Shown here piece by piece: positions 9,029 through 17,898 of a stretch of DNA of 46,523 nucleotides (position 1 is the stretch's first letter; each line of letters opens with the position of its first letter). The position numbers and the translations under genes are program-made. The DNA comes from an uncultured Prevotellaceae bacterium (GTDB taxonomy: Bacteria > Bacteroidota > Bacteroidia > Bacteroidales > Bacteroidaceae): positions 1 to 46,523 of the forward strand of contig OMWI01000024.1 in assembly GCA_900314715.1 (NCBI GenBank), in the 5' to 3' direction. Under the pieces are notes generated by a model, which saw only the letters and a list, made by a program, of their open reading frames with translations, was not told the DNA's origin and did no database searches.

Positions 9029-12019
9029 ATGAAAAGAACGGCTTTTATATTGTTGCTGACCTTGATGTCAGCAATTTCATTTGCACAAGAACGTAAAATT
9101 TCGGGAACACTTGTAGATAGGGACACAAAAGAACCTATGGGTCAAACCACCGTACAATTGTTGAAAATGGACAGTACCTTTGTTGCTGGAGCCATTTCCG
9201 ACGATTTTGGTAAGTTCTCGTTGAAAGCTCCAGAAAACGGAAAGTATTTATTGCGTATCTCCAGCGTAGGTTATATCACCTCTGTTAAGAGAATAGAGAT
9301 GGTAAAAGACCACAACTTGTCCATGGGCGATGTCGTCATGAATTCGGATGCGGTGATGCTGAAGGGTGCTACTGTCACGGGAAAGGCCATGAAGGTTGTG
9401 GTACGTGAAGACACCTTTGTTTATAATTCCGCTGCTTACGTCACACCAGAGGGCTCCGTGGTTGAGGAACTGGTAAAGCGTTTGCCTGGCGCACAAGTGA
9501 GCGAGGATGGAAAGATTACCATCAACGGTAAGGAAGTGAAAAAGGTGAAGGTAGGCGGAAAGGAATTTATGACTGGCGATACGCAGACTGCCATGAAAAA
9601 CCTGCCTACTTCGATTATCGATAATATTAAGGTGTACGATGAAAAGAGCGACCTTTCTCGTATCACGGGAATCGATGACGGTAACGATGAGACCGTTCTT
9701 GATTTCTCGGTGAAGGCAGGTATGAACAAGGGCTTCATGAGCAATGCCGATTTAGGATATGGTACGCATGATCGTTATACAGGTCGTCTCTTTGGCATGT
9801 ATACCAAAGACAATTTCCGCATTCAAGGAATGGCCAATGCCAATAACACGGGCGATAGAGGATTCGGTGGTCGTGGCGGCGGTGGTCGTGGCGGTCAAGG
9901 ATTGAACTCTTCCAAAATGACGGGTGTGAACTTTAGTTATGATAATGATACCATTGAGATTGGTGGTAGCGTGCGTTGGAACCATCGCGATGGCGATTCT
10001 TGGTCGAAGCGTGCAACTGAAAGTTTCGTTTCTCGCTCTGGTGCTTTCTCTAATAGTGTGAACCAGAATTATTCAAGGAGTGATAGTTGGAATGCCCAAA
10101 TGCGTTTGGAGTGGAAACCTGATACTATGACAAATATCATGTTCCGTCCATCCATGAGTTTCTCGAAAAACGACGGGTTATCGGCTTCCACTTCAGCCAG
10201 CTTCAATGCTGACCCCTTCCTCTCTGTACACGACCCATTAGCAGCAGCTTCTCTTGCAGAGTTGGCTAAAGATAAGGTTGTGGTAAACTCGAATATGAGT
10301 AGTGGTATTACCTATAGCGATTCCAAGCGTTTCGGAGGTTCTTTGCAGTTTAATCGCAAGCTCAATTCCATGGGCCGTAACCTTACTTTCCGTGTGGAAG
10401 GCAACTATACCAAGGGTAATAGCACGAATTTATCCACCAACGACGTGCATCTCTATTTGGTGAAAAATATGTTAGGTTTGGATTCTACTTATCAAACCAA
10501 CCGTTATAGCCTCACTCCCACAAAGAGTTATAATTATACATTACAGGCCATGTATAGCGAACCTCTGTGGAGAGCAACGTTCCTCCAGTTGAGCTATAGT
10601 TTCAATTACTCAACTAATAAGAGCGACCGTTCAACGTATGATTTCTCTAATTTGGGCGAGGGATATTTTGATGGAATTACGCACGATTATCGTAGATGGG
10701 ATGATTATCTGGATCGTCTTGTAAATCCTTACACGGATTATTTGGATCGTAATTTGAGTCGTTATTCTGAATATAAGAATTACACGCACAACTTTGAGGC
10801 ACAACTTCGCGTGATTCGCGAGAAATATAATTTCAATATTGGTGTGCTCTTCCAACCACAGAGATCTAAGTTCATCCAGGATTACAGGGGAATCTATGTG
10901 GATACCGTGCGTACGGTGGCAAACATCTCACCGACACTTGATTTCCGTTATATGTTCAACAAGACTAACAACCTGCGCATCAACTATCGTGCCAATACCA
11001 CGCAACCCAGCGTTTCGCAGATGCTTGATATCAAAGATGATAGCGACCCACTGAATATCTCTATGGGTAACCCAGGCTTGAAGCCATCGTTTACGCAACG
11101 TCTGAATGCGTTCTATAATGGTTACTTCTCTAATCACATGCGCTCGGTGATGTCATTCGTGAATTTCACTACCACGAGGAACAGCATTTCTTCAATGGTC
11201 ACTTACAATGATATAACTGGTGGTAGGGTTACAAGACCTGAAAACATCAACGGTGATTGGAATATCATGGTTGGCGGAATGTATAACCAGTCGATTGATA
11301 CCGTAGGTGTATGGTTTGTTAACACCTTCACAAACCTATCGTATAGCAACCATGTGGGATATGTTTCTCTCGCGCCAACATATAACTCTCAGAAAAACAC
11401 TACCAAGAATACTACCATTGGTGAAAGACTTAGCTTGAGTTATCGACCAACATGGGGATTGTGGTCAACAGAATTTGAGATTGACGGTAGCGTAAATTAC
11501 AATCACGTGCGCAATGAGTTGCAAGTACAAGGCAACTCCGATACATGGGAGTTTGCTTATGGTGGTACGGTGAGCGTAACGGCTCCTTGGGGTACTTCTC
11601 TCTCGATGGACTTGCACAATAGAAGTCGTCGTGGATATGATGATAAATCCATGAACACCAACGAAATGATTTGGAATGCGCAAATTTCGCAGGGATTCCT
11701 CCAAGGTCGCGCATTGACTATTTCACTTCAGCTCTACGACTTATTGCAACAGCAGTCTAACTTCAGTCGTATGATTTCTGCCATGCAACGCAGCGATACG
11801 TGGTACAACTCAATCAACTCGTATGCTATGATACATGTAGTATATCGCTTCAACCTCTTTGGCGGAAAGAGTGCACGACAAGGACAAGGAATGTTTCCTG
11901 GTGGCGGATTCAATCCTGGCGGAGGCGGAATGCCAAGAGGTGGATTCAATCCTGGTGGAGGCGGAATGCCACGTGGTGGTGGCTTCGGCGGTGGCAGACC
12001 GATGGGAAGGATGATGTAA
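9029..12019 (+). CDS. TonB-receptor-like outer membrane beta-barrel protein with Gly/Met-rich tail
   Basis: The frame is open from 8966, but the ATG at 9029 gives a clean signal peptide (MKRTAFILLLTLMSAISFAQ) and is preferred, giving 996 residues. After the signal comes a carboxypeptidase-regulatory-like domain (KISGTLVDRDTKEPM... to about 100). A plug-like region follows (GSVVEELVKRLPGAQVSEDG), then a long beta-barrel of the OMP_b-brl family. Such proteins lie in the outer membrane, and their ligand cannot be told here. Two odd parts are an Arg/Gly-rich loop (GGRGGGGRGG, about residues 278-291) and a tail after the last barrel strands made of repeated FNPGGGGMPRGG units. No SusD-like partner is next to it. 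Confidence 0.85.
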   Translation: MKRTAFILLLTLMSAISFAQERKISGTLVDRDTKEPMGQTTVQLLKMDSTFVAGAISDDFGKFSLKAPENGKYLLRISSVGYITSVKRIEMVKDHNLSMGDVVMNSDAVMLKGATVTGKAMKVVVREDTFVYNSAAYVTPEGSVVEELVKRLPGAQVSEDGKITINGKEVKKVKVGGKEFMTGDTQTAMKNLPTSIIDNIKVYDEKSDLSRITGIDDGNDETVLDFSVKAGMNKGFMSNADLGYGTHDRYTGRLFGMYTKDNFRIQGMANANNTGDRGFGGRGGGGRGGQGLNSSKMTGVNFSYDNDTIEIGGSVRWNHRDGDSWSKRATESFVSRSGAFSNSVNQNYSRSDSWNAQMRLEWKPDTMTNIMFRPSMSFSKNDGLSASTSASFNADPFLSVHDPLAAASLAELAKDKVVVNSNMSSGITYSDSKRFGGSLQFNRKLNSMGRNLTFRVEGNYTKGNSTNLSTNDVHLYLVKNMLGLDSTYQTNRYSLTPTKSYNYTLQAMYSEPLWRATFLQLSYSFNYSTNKSDRSTYDFSNLGEGYFDGITHDYRRWDDYLDRLVNPYTDYLDRNLSRYSEYKNYTHNFEAQLRVIREKYNFNIGVLFQPQRSKFIQDYRGIYVDTVRTVANISPTLDFRYMFNKTNNLRINYRANTTQPSVSQMLDIKDDSDPLNISMGNPGLKPSFTQRLNAFYNGYFSNHMRSVMSFVNFTTTRNSISSMVTYNDITGGRVTRPENINGDWNIMVGGMYNQSIDTVGVWFVNTFTNLSYSNHVGYVSLAPTYNSQKNTTKNTTIGERLSLSYRPTWGLWSTEFEIDGSVNYNHVRNELQVQGNSDTWEFAYGGTVSVTAPWGTSLSMDLHNRSRRGYDDKSMNTNEMIWNAQISQGFLQGRALTISLQLYDLLQQQSNFSRMISAMQRSDTWYNSINSYAMIHVVYRFNLFGGKSARQGQGMFPGGGFNPGGGGMPRGGFNPGGGGMPRGGGFGGGRPMGRMM
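11896..12003 (+). repeat. In-gene tandem repeat coding for Gly-rich tail
   Basis: Two units of 39 and 36 bases, each coding for a Gly-Gly-Phe-Asn-Pro-(Gly)4-Met-Pro-Arg pattern, plus a partial third. The reading frame is kept. Confidence 0.75.
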
Positions 12020-12027
12020 AGAAGACA

Positions 12028-12061
12028 AACAAGTTGGGCAAATGCTCAACTTGTTTTTTTA
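12028..12061 (+). terminator. Rho-independent terminator after the barrel gene
   Basis: Arms AACAAGTTG (12028-12036) and CAACTTGTT (12047-12055) pair around a 10-base loop, and a run of T follows. It begins 8 bases after the stop codon. Confidence 0.9.
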
Positions 12062-12114
12062 TAGCCTCTCCCAAAAGGATGTGCTTAAAGTGCTGAGAGT
12101 TTGATGTAAGACGA

Positions 12115-12359
12115 TTGCAAGAGTCAGAACTGCCCTTCTGAGCGAGGTGGTGACGATAGAAATACTAACTTTCATATAAAGGAAAAACATTTAGGTCGGG
12201 GGTAAATGATTTCCTATAAGAAAAGTTGCAAAACCTATCGTCACCGATGAAACAAAGTATTGATTTCTGCCACGCAAATGATACATTTAGACAGCGTAAA
12301 CGATACATTTATACATCAGAAACAATATGTTTGTGAATATCAAATGTTTAGACCGACAG
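12115..12359. repeat. Foldback repeat element, copy A (inverted partner of copy C)
   Basis: About 245 bp that match 45119-45377 in opposite orientation over their whole length, with scattered changes. Inside is a hairpin with arms GGTGACGATAG at 12149-12159 and CTATCGTCACC at 12235-12245 around a core at 12166-12228. The core is itself an imperfect palindrome with an asymmetric centre CCCCCGACC (minus-strand reading). No coding frame is seen. The gap between genes here (12020-12591) holds this copy, copy B and little else. Confidence 0.85.
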
Positions 12360-12402
12360 ATTTTTTCAAATTCACCTTAACATACAAGTAATGGAGTGTG
12401 AT

Positions 12403-12523
12403 GTGTGTGAGAGATGTGAGAGAGAAAAATACAACTTTCTCTATAGGAAATTATTTACCCCCGACCTAAATGTTTTTCCTTTATACGAAAGTTGTATATC
12501 TATCTCTCACATCTCTCACACAC
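12403..12523. repeat. Foldback repeat element, copy B
   Basis: Perfect 21-bp arms at 12403-12423 and 12503-12523, made of GTGTGAGAGAT/GTGAGAGA-like units, enclose a core at 12432-12494. The core is nearly the same as in copies A and C, but the arm sequence is entirely different. The outer ~110-bp flank shared by A and C is absent. Confidence 0.85.
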
Positions 12524-12568
12524 AACAAAGATTTCGTCAAACTCACGTTAAGATATTGGGTCCAGAAA

Positions 12569-12605
12569 TGCTTGAAGGTTGACTTAAAACGTCAACCTTC
12601 AAGCA
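12569..12605 (-). terminator. Hairpin overlapping the purN stop codon
   Basis: A perfect 15-bp stem (12569-12583 with 12591-12605) and a 7-base loop. The arm on the gene side consists of the last codons and the stop of purN. On the minus strand a short T-containing stretch follows. A terminator role is plausible but the T-run is weak. Confidence 0.6.
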
Positions 12606-13167
12606 ATATTTCCTCAATTACTTGTGGGAAATGTGCCATTTCAAGGACGTGTTCCTTTTCGGCAATGTCATCGGGAGTGTCTTCTGGGGAGATGGGCGTG
12701 CTGAATTGCGCAATGATTTCCCCACCGTCGCAAACGTCGCTCACCCAGTGAACGGTCATTCCCGTTTCGGTTTCGCCAGCTGCTTTCACGGCTTCATGAA
12801 CATGGTGTCCGTACATTCCCTTTCCGCCGAACTTAGGCAGTAGGGCAGGGTGTAGGTTGATCATCCTGCGATGGTAGGCACGCACGAGGAAATTGGGAAT
12901 CATCAACAGGAATCCTGCCAATACGATGAAATCCACGTTGTACTCTTTCAACAAAGGCATGATTTTGTGCTCGTCGTTGAAGTCGGCCTTTCCCATGACG
13001 CAAGTAGGAATGTTGTATTTCTTCGCCCTTGTCAATGCGTATGCGTCTGCACGATTGCTCAACACCAATACGATGTCTAACAAGTCGCTATTGGCGAAAT
13101 ACTTGATGATATTCTCGCAATTAGAACCACTGCCTGATACGAAAATGGCTACGTTTTTCTTTTCCAT
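12592..13167 (-). CDS. purN: Phosphoribosylglycinamide formyltransferase
   Basis: Third step of purine synthesis: transfers a formyl group from 10-formyl-tetrahydrofolate to GAR, in the cytoplasm. The 191 residues fit the family. The N-terminal phosphate loop VSGSGSNCENI is present. So are AGFLLMIP, the catalytic region INLHPALLPKFGGKGMYG (Asn and His) and HWVSDVCDGGEII with the catalytic Asp. It is the last gene of the rplY-pth-hslR-purN run, 15 bases after hslR. Its stop codon lies inside a perfect hairpin. Confidence 0.95.
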   Translation of the reverse strand: MEKKNVAIFVSGSGSNCENIIKYFANSDLLDIVLVLSNRADAYALTRAKKYNIPTCVMGKADFNDEHKIMPLLKEYNVDFIVLAGFLLMIPNFLVRAYHRRMINLHPALLPKFGGKGMYGHHVHEAVKAAGETETGMTVHWVSDVCDGGEIIAQFSTPISPEDTPDDIAEKEHVLEMAHFPQVIEEILLEG

Positions 13168-13182
13168 AATATATAGTGTTTA

Positions 13183-13599
13183 TCATTCCCAATCTTCATC
13201 GTCGTCAAAACCAAACATGAGCGTATCGTCTGAGAAGGAGTCGAGAGCCCTGCGCTCTTTCTTGGTAGGTCTGCCCGTACCGCGAGCCCTGTCTACGAAT
13301 CCGCTAATCCTACTCATTTCCAACAATTCATATTGCTTGGGATCGGTGACGTTCTCGTAAATTTCTGGAATCAACTTTGCCCCTACGCGTTGTTCGATGG
13401 TTTTCAACACCTTAAACGAATACGTTACGGGAGGCTTTCTCACGTCGATAGTCTCACCCACCTTGATGGGGCGACTCGGTTTCACGTTCATTCCGCCAAT
13501 CGACACTCGTCCGTTCTTGATGGCTTCCACGGCTATCGAGCGTGTCTTGAATATGCGAGCTGCCCAAAGCCATTTGTCTATGCGTGCTGTATCGCTCAT
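13183..13599 (-). CDS. hslR: S4-domain RNA-binding protein (HslR/Hsp15-like)
   Basis: A 138-residue protein with an S4 RNA-binding domain at its N-terminus ([17 protein letters not shown], then [21 protein letters not shown]). The C-terminal tail is basic and then acidic. In E. coli Hsp15 rescues stalled 50S subunits that carry nascent chains. That fits its place next to peptidyl-tRNA hydrolase, whose stop codon its start overlaps by 4 bases (translational coupling). The exact role in Bacteroidetes is inferred. Confidence 0.88.
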   Translation of the reverse strand: MSDTARIDKWLWAARIFKTRSIAVEAIKNGRVSIGGMNVKPSRPIKVGETIDVRKPPVTYSFKVLKTIEQRVGAKLIPEIYENVTDPKQYELLEMSRISGFVDRARGTGRPTKKERRALDSFSDDTLMFGFDDDEDWE

Positions 13600-14171
13600 G
13601 CCTTCTTCCCTGCCTTGTTGAATTGGTTCATGGTAATGTCTATCCCTGCCAACACGAAACTCTTGATGATTTCCACGGCGGTGTCGATGCTGGGTTGTAA
13701 GGTTTTCATGTCCTCCTCGGAATACTCTCCCAACACCCAGTCGATTTGTCCTCCTTGCGGAAACTCGTTGCCTATCCCCATTCGAAGGCGCGGATAGTCT
13801 TGTCCTATCAGTTGCTGGATATGTCCCAATCCGTTGTGCCCGCCATTGCTGCCCTTGGCTTTCAGTCGGAAGGCACCCAAAGGAAGGGCGACATCATCCG
13901 AGATGACCAACATACGATGCTGGTCGATGTTCTCCTTGTTCAGCCAATAGCGAACGGCATTGCCGCTGAGGTTCATGTAAGTGGTTGGCTTGAGGAGAAA
14001 CACCTTTCTGCCCCTGATAGACGTCTCGGCCACGAAACCGTAACGCTTGTCCTCAAAAACAATATTGGACGCCTTCGCAAAAGCGTCCAATACCATATAT
14101 CCCGTGTTGTGGCGGGTGTGTGCGTATTCCGCACCAGGATTACCCAAGCCTACAATGAGGTATTTATCCAT
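13596..14171 (-). CDS. pth: Peptidyl-tRNA hydrolase
   Basis: Cleaves peptidyl-tRNA released from ribosomes. The 191 residues match the usual size. [19 protein letters not shown] contains the catalytic His (about residue 21). It is followed by [10 protein letters not shown] and the [21 protein letters not shown] segment that is characteristic of bacterial Pth. Its start touches the rplY stop and its stop overlaps the hslR start, so the three genes are clearly co-transcribed. Confidence 0.97.
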   Translation of the reverse strand: MDKYLIVGLGNPGAEYAHTRHNTGYMVLDAFAKASNIVFEDKRYGFVAETSIRGRKVFLLKPTTYMNLSGNAVRYWLNKENIDQHRMLVISDDVALPLGAFRLKAKGSNGGHNGLGHIQQLIGQDYPRLRMGIGNEFPQGGQIDWVLGEYSEEDMKTLQPSIDTAVEIIKSFVLAGIDITMNQFNKAGKKA

Positions 14172-14782
14172 TATTCGGCAGCCTCAGTTTCTTCAGCATT
14201 AGCGGCAGCAGAGAGGGCGGCACGTGTCATCTTGATAGAGCATACCACAACTTCCTTGCTTGTTGCCAATTCAAGTCCTTCGTAGCTCAACTCGCCAACC
14301 TTGATGCTCTTGCCAATCTTGAGGGCAGTAACGTCGATGTCGAGATGCTCTGGGATTTGAGGATAAGGAGCCGTAACTTCAATCTTGCGGATAGAGAGGT
14401 TCATACGACCACCGTCGCGTACACCTTGTGCCAAACCGTTGAGTTTAACGGGAATGCCAATGGTGATAGGCTTTTCGGGATTCACCTCGTAGAAGTCGAT
14501 GTGCAGCAAAGCGTCGGTTACTGGATGGAATTGCAATTCCTTCATGATAGCGGTGTGTTGCTCACCGTCGATGTCCAACTTGATAACATAGATGTGTGGA
14601 GTGTAAACAGCCTTGCGGAGGTCTGTAGCCTTGATGGCGAATGCCATTGCCTCTGGCTTTCCGTCTTTGCCAGTCTTCTCTCCATAGAGGTTACATGGAA
14701 CAAGTCCTTCTTTTCTCAAAGCCTTTGTGGCTTTCTTTCCAACGGTCTCACGTTTCTGACCTTTCAGTGAAAATTCTTTCAT
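14171..14782 (-). CDS. rplY: Ribosomal protein bL25 (Ctc form)
   Basis: A 203-residue L25/TL5/Ctc protein that binds 5S rRNA in the large subunit. The N-terminal L25 domain ([28 protein letters not shown]) is followed by the Ctc-type beta domain ([49 protein letters not shown]). The C-terminal tail is Ala/Glu-rich. It is the first gene of the run; a TACCTTTG -7 box lies upstream. Confidence 0.96.
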   Translation of the reverse strand: MKEFSLKGQKRETVGKKATKALRKEGLVPCNLYGEKTGKDGKPEAMAFAIKATDLRKAVYTPHIYVIKLDIDGEQHTAIMKELQFHPVTDALLHIDFYEVNPEKPITIGIPVKLNGLAQGVRDGGRMNLSIRKIEVTAPYPQIPEHLDIDVTALKIGKSIKVGELSYEGLELATSKEVVVCSIKMTRAALSAAANAEETEAAE

Positions 14783-14859
14783 AAAATGTGTTACTCTAAA
14801 TTAAGTTATTAACTATTGCTTAATTCGCCATCACACGATGCGTTCAAAATAAGCGGGTG

Positions 14860-14867
14860 CAAAGGTA
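14860..14867 (-). promoter_or_regulatory. -7 box (TACCTTTG) of the rplY operon
   Basis: TACCTTTG on the minus strand, about 77 bases before the rplY start. No clear TTG lies at the expected -33 distance. The leader would be longer than usual, which leaves room for regulation, but I see no clear structure in it. Confidence 0.55.
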
Positions 14868-14938
14868 CAAAAATAAAATGGAAAAAGAAAAGTGAAATCT
14901 ATAAAAATCACTTTTCCATATAAAATATAGGGTAATTC

Positions 14939-14969
14939 TTGCATATTATTCGAAAAAAAGTTATTTTTG
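14939..14969 (+). promoter_or_regulatory. Promoter of the nusB operon
   Basis: TTG (14939-14941), a 20-base spacer and TATTTTTG (14962-14969) fit the Bacteroidetes consensus. The nusB ATG is 40 bases after the -7 box. Confidence 0.7.
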
Positions 14970-15009
14970 CATTTCAAAACAATTAATTTTTTACAGAAAG
15001 AGGTTAGAG

Positions 15010-15957
15010 ATGATTAATCGAGAGTTGATTAGGATAAAAGTGGTACAGCTTACTTATGCTTATTATCAGAACGGAGAGAAGAATATGGATAACGCTGAAA
15101 AGGAGTTGCTTTTCAGTCTTTCAAAATCATATCACTTGTACAATTACTTACTATATCTCATCGTGGCTGCTTCAAGAGAGGAGCGCCATCGTGTAGACAT
15201 TGCCATTCAACGTGCCGAGAGAGAAGGTACGGAAAAACCATCCGAGAAATTCGTTAATAATAAGTTTGCGTTGCAATTGGAAGAAAACAAGATGTTGAAC
15301 GACTTCTTTGCCAACGACAACCAGGCATGGGAGGACAATCTTGACTACGTGCGCAAGTTGTGCAACCATATCGAGGAGAGCGAGATATATGCCAACTATA
15401 TGGCAGACCCCACCAATTCGTACGCTGCCGACAAGGAGGTGTGGAGAAAACTGTATAAGCAGTTGATAGCGAAAGACGAGGAGATTGACGGCATCTTGGA
15501 AGAAAAGAGCATCTACTGGAACGATGACAAGGACATCATCGATACGTTCGTGTTGAAGACCATCAATCAGTTTGACCCCGCCAATGGTGCCGACCAACCA
15601 TTGCTGCCCGAATTCAAGGACGAGGAGGAAAAGATGTTTGCCCGTAAATTGTTCCGTGCAGCCATATTGAATGCGGAGAACTACCATCGATACATGAGCG
15701 AGACGAGCAGGAACTGGGATTTCAATCGCTTGGCTTACATGGATGTGGTGATTATGCAGATTGCCATTGCCGAAATGATGTCGTTCCCAACCATTCCCGT
15801 GAGCGTAACCATCAATGAATACGTGGAACTGGCGAAAATCTATAGTACGCCCAAGAGTGGCGGTTACATCAACGGAATGCTCGACTCCATTGCCAGGTAT
15901 CTGGTGAAGAGCGGCAAGATGTACAAGGTAATGAAAAAAGGAGTTTCTAATCAATAA
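15010..15957 (+). CDS. nusB: Transcription antitermination factor NusB (long Bacteroidetes form)
   Basis: At 315 residues this is about twice the length of E. coli NusB. The recognisable NusB fold is in the C-terminal half (about 190-310), with FARKLFRAAI, RNWDFNRLAYMDVVIMQIAIAEM, FPTIPVSVTINEYVELAKIYSTPKSGGYINGMLDSIA. The N-terminal half starts with a NusB-like LIRIKVVQLTYAYYQ and then has its own helical region. The gene starts a run with yajC, a ybbR-like gene, coaE and a DUF5606 gene, an order I recognise from Bacteroidales. Role: rRNA antitermination with NusE. Confidence 0.92.
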   Translation: MINRELIRIKVVQLTYAYYQNGEKNMDNAEKELLFSLSKSYHLYNYLLYLIVAASREERHRVDIAIQRAEREGTEKPSEKFVNNKFALQLEENKMLNDFFANDNQAWEDNLDYVRKLCNHIEESEIYANYMADPTNSYAADKEVWRKLYKQLIAKDEEIDGILEEKSIYWNDDKDIIDTFVLKTINQFDPANGADQPLLPEFKDEEEKMFARKLFRAAILNAENYHRYMSETSRNWDFNRLAYMDVVIMQIAIAEMMSFPTIPVSVTINEYVELAKIYSTPKSGGYINGMLDSIARYLVKSGKMYKVMKKGVSNQ

Positions 15958-15966
15958 CATAACAAC

Positions 15967-16293
15967 ATGACTACAATTGTATTGCAAGCCGCAGGACAAG
16001 GTGGCGGCTCGATGACATTTCTGGTGATGATGATAGCCATCTTCGCTATCATGTGGTTCTTCATGATTCGTCCTCAGCAGAAGAGGCAGAAGGAGATACG
16101 CAACTTCCAGAATTCGTTGAGAGAAGGAATGAACGTGATTACTGGCGGTGGCATTTACGGTACGGTGAAGCGTATCGACTTGGCTGCCAATAAGGTAGAC
16201 GTGGAAATTGCGCGTGGCGTGGTGATTAGTGTTGACAAGGGATATGTGTTTGCTGATGCTGCCGCATCACAAACAGCTGGTGCAAATTCTTAA
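15967..16293 (+). CDS. yajC: Sec translocon accessory subunit YajC
   Basis: A 108-residue inner-membrane protein with one transmembrane segment (about 16-37, FLVMMIAIFAIMWFFMI) followed by the diagnostic RPQQKRQKE motif. A small cytoplasmic domain follows (GMNVITGGGIYGTVKRID). It works with SecDF in protein export. It lies 9 bases after nusB, and its stop overlaps the next start. Confidence 0.95.
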   Translation: MTTIVLQAAGQGGGSMTFLVMMIAIFAIMWFFMIRPQQKRQKEIRNFQNSLREGMNVITGGGIYGTVKRIDLAANKVDVEIARGVVISVDKGYVFADAAASQTAGANS

Positions 16294-17282
16294 TGATGTA
16301 CGATTCTCCCACAACGCGTGTCTATACGAAAATCAGGAATTTCTTGTTTGGAGCTTTCAATAAGGAGTTTCTGATTTTCTTGTTGTTCCTTCTCATCAGC
16401 GCCATTTTCTGGTTGGGCATGACGTTGAACGAAACCTACGAACGGGAATACGTGTTTACCGTGTCGCTTGACAAGGTACCTAAGAACGTGGTACTTACCA
16501 AGAACATACAAGATACGGTAATCGTCACCGTGCGCGACAAGGGTTTCCTTCATGCTGCCTATACCTATTCTGGCAATATTAGGAAGTTGAAGGTGAACTT
16601 CATGAGCTACGCTAACAACAAGGGAGGAAAGGGTAACATCTCGCAATCGGAATTGCAACGGCTTATCTACAAGAAGCTGTACAATTCATCAAAAATCGTT
16701 TCGCTCAAGCCCGATAAGTTGGATTATGTGTTCAACTACGGACTATCCAAGAAGGTACCCGTAAAATTGTTGGGTAAGGTAGTACCTGCCAAGAGTTATT
16801 ACTTGGCTCGTACCAGGTTTTGGCCAGATTCAGTAGTGGTGTATGCTTCCAAGGAGAAGTTGGATAGTATCAAGTATGTGACGACCGAAGACATCGACAT
16901 CGTGAATTTTGAGGATACTGTCGTTAAGGTAGTGGCATTGGATAAGATTGATGAGGCTAAGATTGTACCAGCGACTGTCAAGATAGGATTATATCCCGAC
17001 ATCCTGACTGAAGGAAGCATCGAGGTGCCTATCGTGGCTATCAATATGCCAGAGGGAAAGGTGTTGCGCACATTCCCGTCGAAAGTAACGGTGAGGTTCA
17101 TCGTCGGCGCAAGAAAGTTTCGCGACATTCACCCCGAACAGTTCTTGGTAGTGGCTGATTATAGGGATTTGGTGAAACATCATTCCGACAAGTGCAATAT
17201 CTATTTGCGTACGACACCGCGTGGGGTGAGCAAGGCGCAACTGGAAGTGAAGCAGGTGGATTACCTGATTGAACAACGTTGA
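16293..17282 (+). CDS. YbbR-like (CdaR-family) membrane-anchored protein
   Basis: 329 residues, with one N-terminal transmembrane segment (about 24-43, FLIFLLFLLISAIFWLG) and repeated YbbR-type beta domains outside the membrane (VSLDKVPKNV, VPVKLLGKVVPAKSY, SIEVPIVAINMPEGKVLRTFPSKVTV). In Firmicutes YbbR/CdaR regulates a diadenylate cyclase. No such gene is next to it here, so the role is open. It overlaps yajC by one base and is followed by coaE. Confidence 0.8.
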   Translation: MMYDSPTTRVYTKIRNFLFGAFNKEFLIFLLFLLISAIFWLGMTLNETYEREYVFTVSLDKVPKNVVLTKNIQDTVIVTVRDKGFLHAAYTYSGNIRKLKVNFMSYANNKGGKGNISQSELQRLIYKKLYNSSKIVSLKPDKLDYVFNYGLSKKVPVKLLGKVVPAKSYYLARTRFWPDSVVVYASKEKLDSIKYVTTEDIDIVNFEDTVVKVVALDKIDEAKIVPATVKIGLYPDILTEGSIEVPIVAINMPEGKVLRTFPSKVTVRFIVGARKFRDIHPEQFLVVADYRDLVKHHSDKCNIYLRTTPRGVSKAQLEVKQVDYLIEQR

Positions 17283-17288
17283 TAGAAC

Positions 17289-17879
17289 ATGAGGGTAGCG
17301 ATAACGGGAGGAATAGGCAGCGGTAAGTCGTTTGTGTGCAAACGATTGGAGGCTTTTGGCATCAGGGTGTATGATTGTGATGCTGCCGCCAAACGGCTCA
17401 TGCGTACTTCATCGGCGCTACAACGGGATTTATGTCGATTGGTGGGTGATGATGTCTATGTAGATGGCATGTTGCAAAAGCAAGTGCTTGCCAAGTTTCT
17501 CTTGGCTTCCGAAGACAATAAACAAGCAGTTAACCAAATCATTCATCCTGCCGTGGCTCGTGATTTCGAATGCTCTGGATATGAATGGTTGGAGAGTGCC
17601 ATCTTGTTTGATAGCGGATTCGACCGTCGCATACATTTCGACTACATCGTTTGCGTTTCCGCTCCCTTGGAAATACGCATCCAACGGGTGATGAATCGCG
17701 ATGGTATCTCGCGTGAGAAGACGATGGAATGGATTTCCCGTCAGTTGCCGCAAGAGGAGGTGCTGAAACGGGCAGACTTTGAAATCGTCAACGATGGCAT
17801 GGAAGACATAGATGAACAAATCTTGATAGTATTAAATAAAATGGGAGGAACAAAACTTCCCGATTCGACAACATTATAA
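17289..17879 (+). CDS. coaE: Dephospho-CoA kinase
   Basis: Last step of coenzyme A synthesis: phosphorylates the 3'-hydroxyl of dephospho-CoA with ATP. The 196 residues show the P-loop GGIGSGKS (about 7-14), YDCDAAAKRLM, a lid-like region (RIQRVMNRDGISREKTMEWI) and FEIVNDG near the end. It follows the ybbR-like gene by 6 bases. Confidence 0.95.
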   Translation: MRVAITGGIGSGKSFVCKRLEAFGIRVYDCDAAAKRLMRTSSALQRDLCRLVGDDVYVDGMLQKQVLAKFLLASEDNKQAVNQIIHPAVARDFECSGYEWLESAILFDSGFDRRIHFDYIVCVSAPLEIRIQRVMNRDGISREKTMEWISRQLPQEEVLKRADFEIVNDGMEDIDEQILIVLNKMGGTKLPDSTTL

Positions 17880-17898
17880 CTTAATAATATTCTAAACA

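Noticed and set aside
12391-12582. Small plus-strand frames over foldback copy B
   Set aside because: They read through the hairpin arms and core; the repeat structure explains the open frame.
14783-14938. Riboswitch or ribosomal-protein leader before rplY
   Set aside because: The leader is AT-rich and I could not draw a stable conserved structure.
15172-15999. 275-residue minus-strand frame opposite nusB
   Set aside because: Antisense shadow of a conserved gene; no domain is seen.
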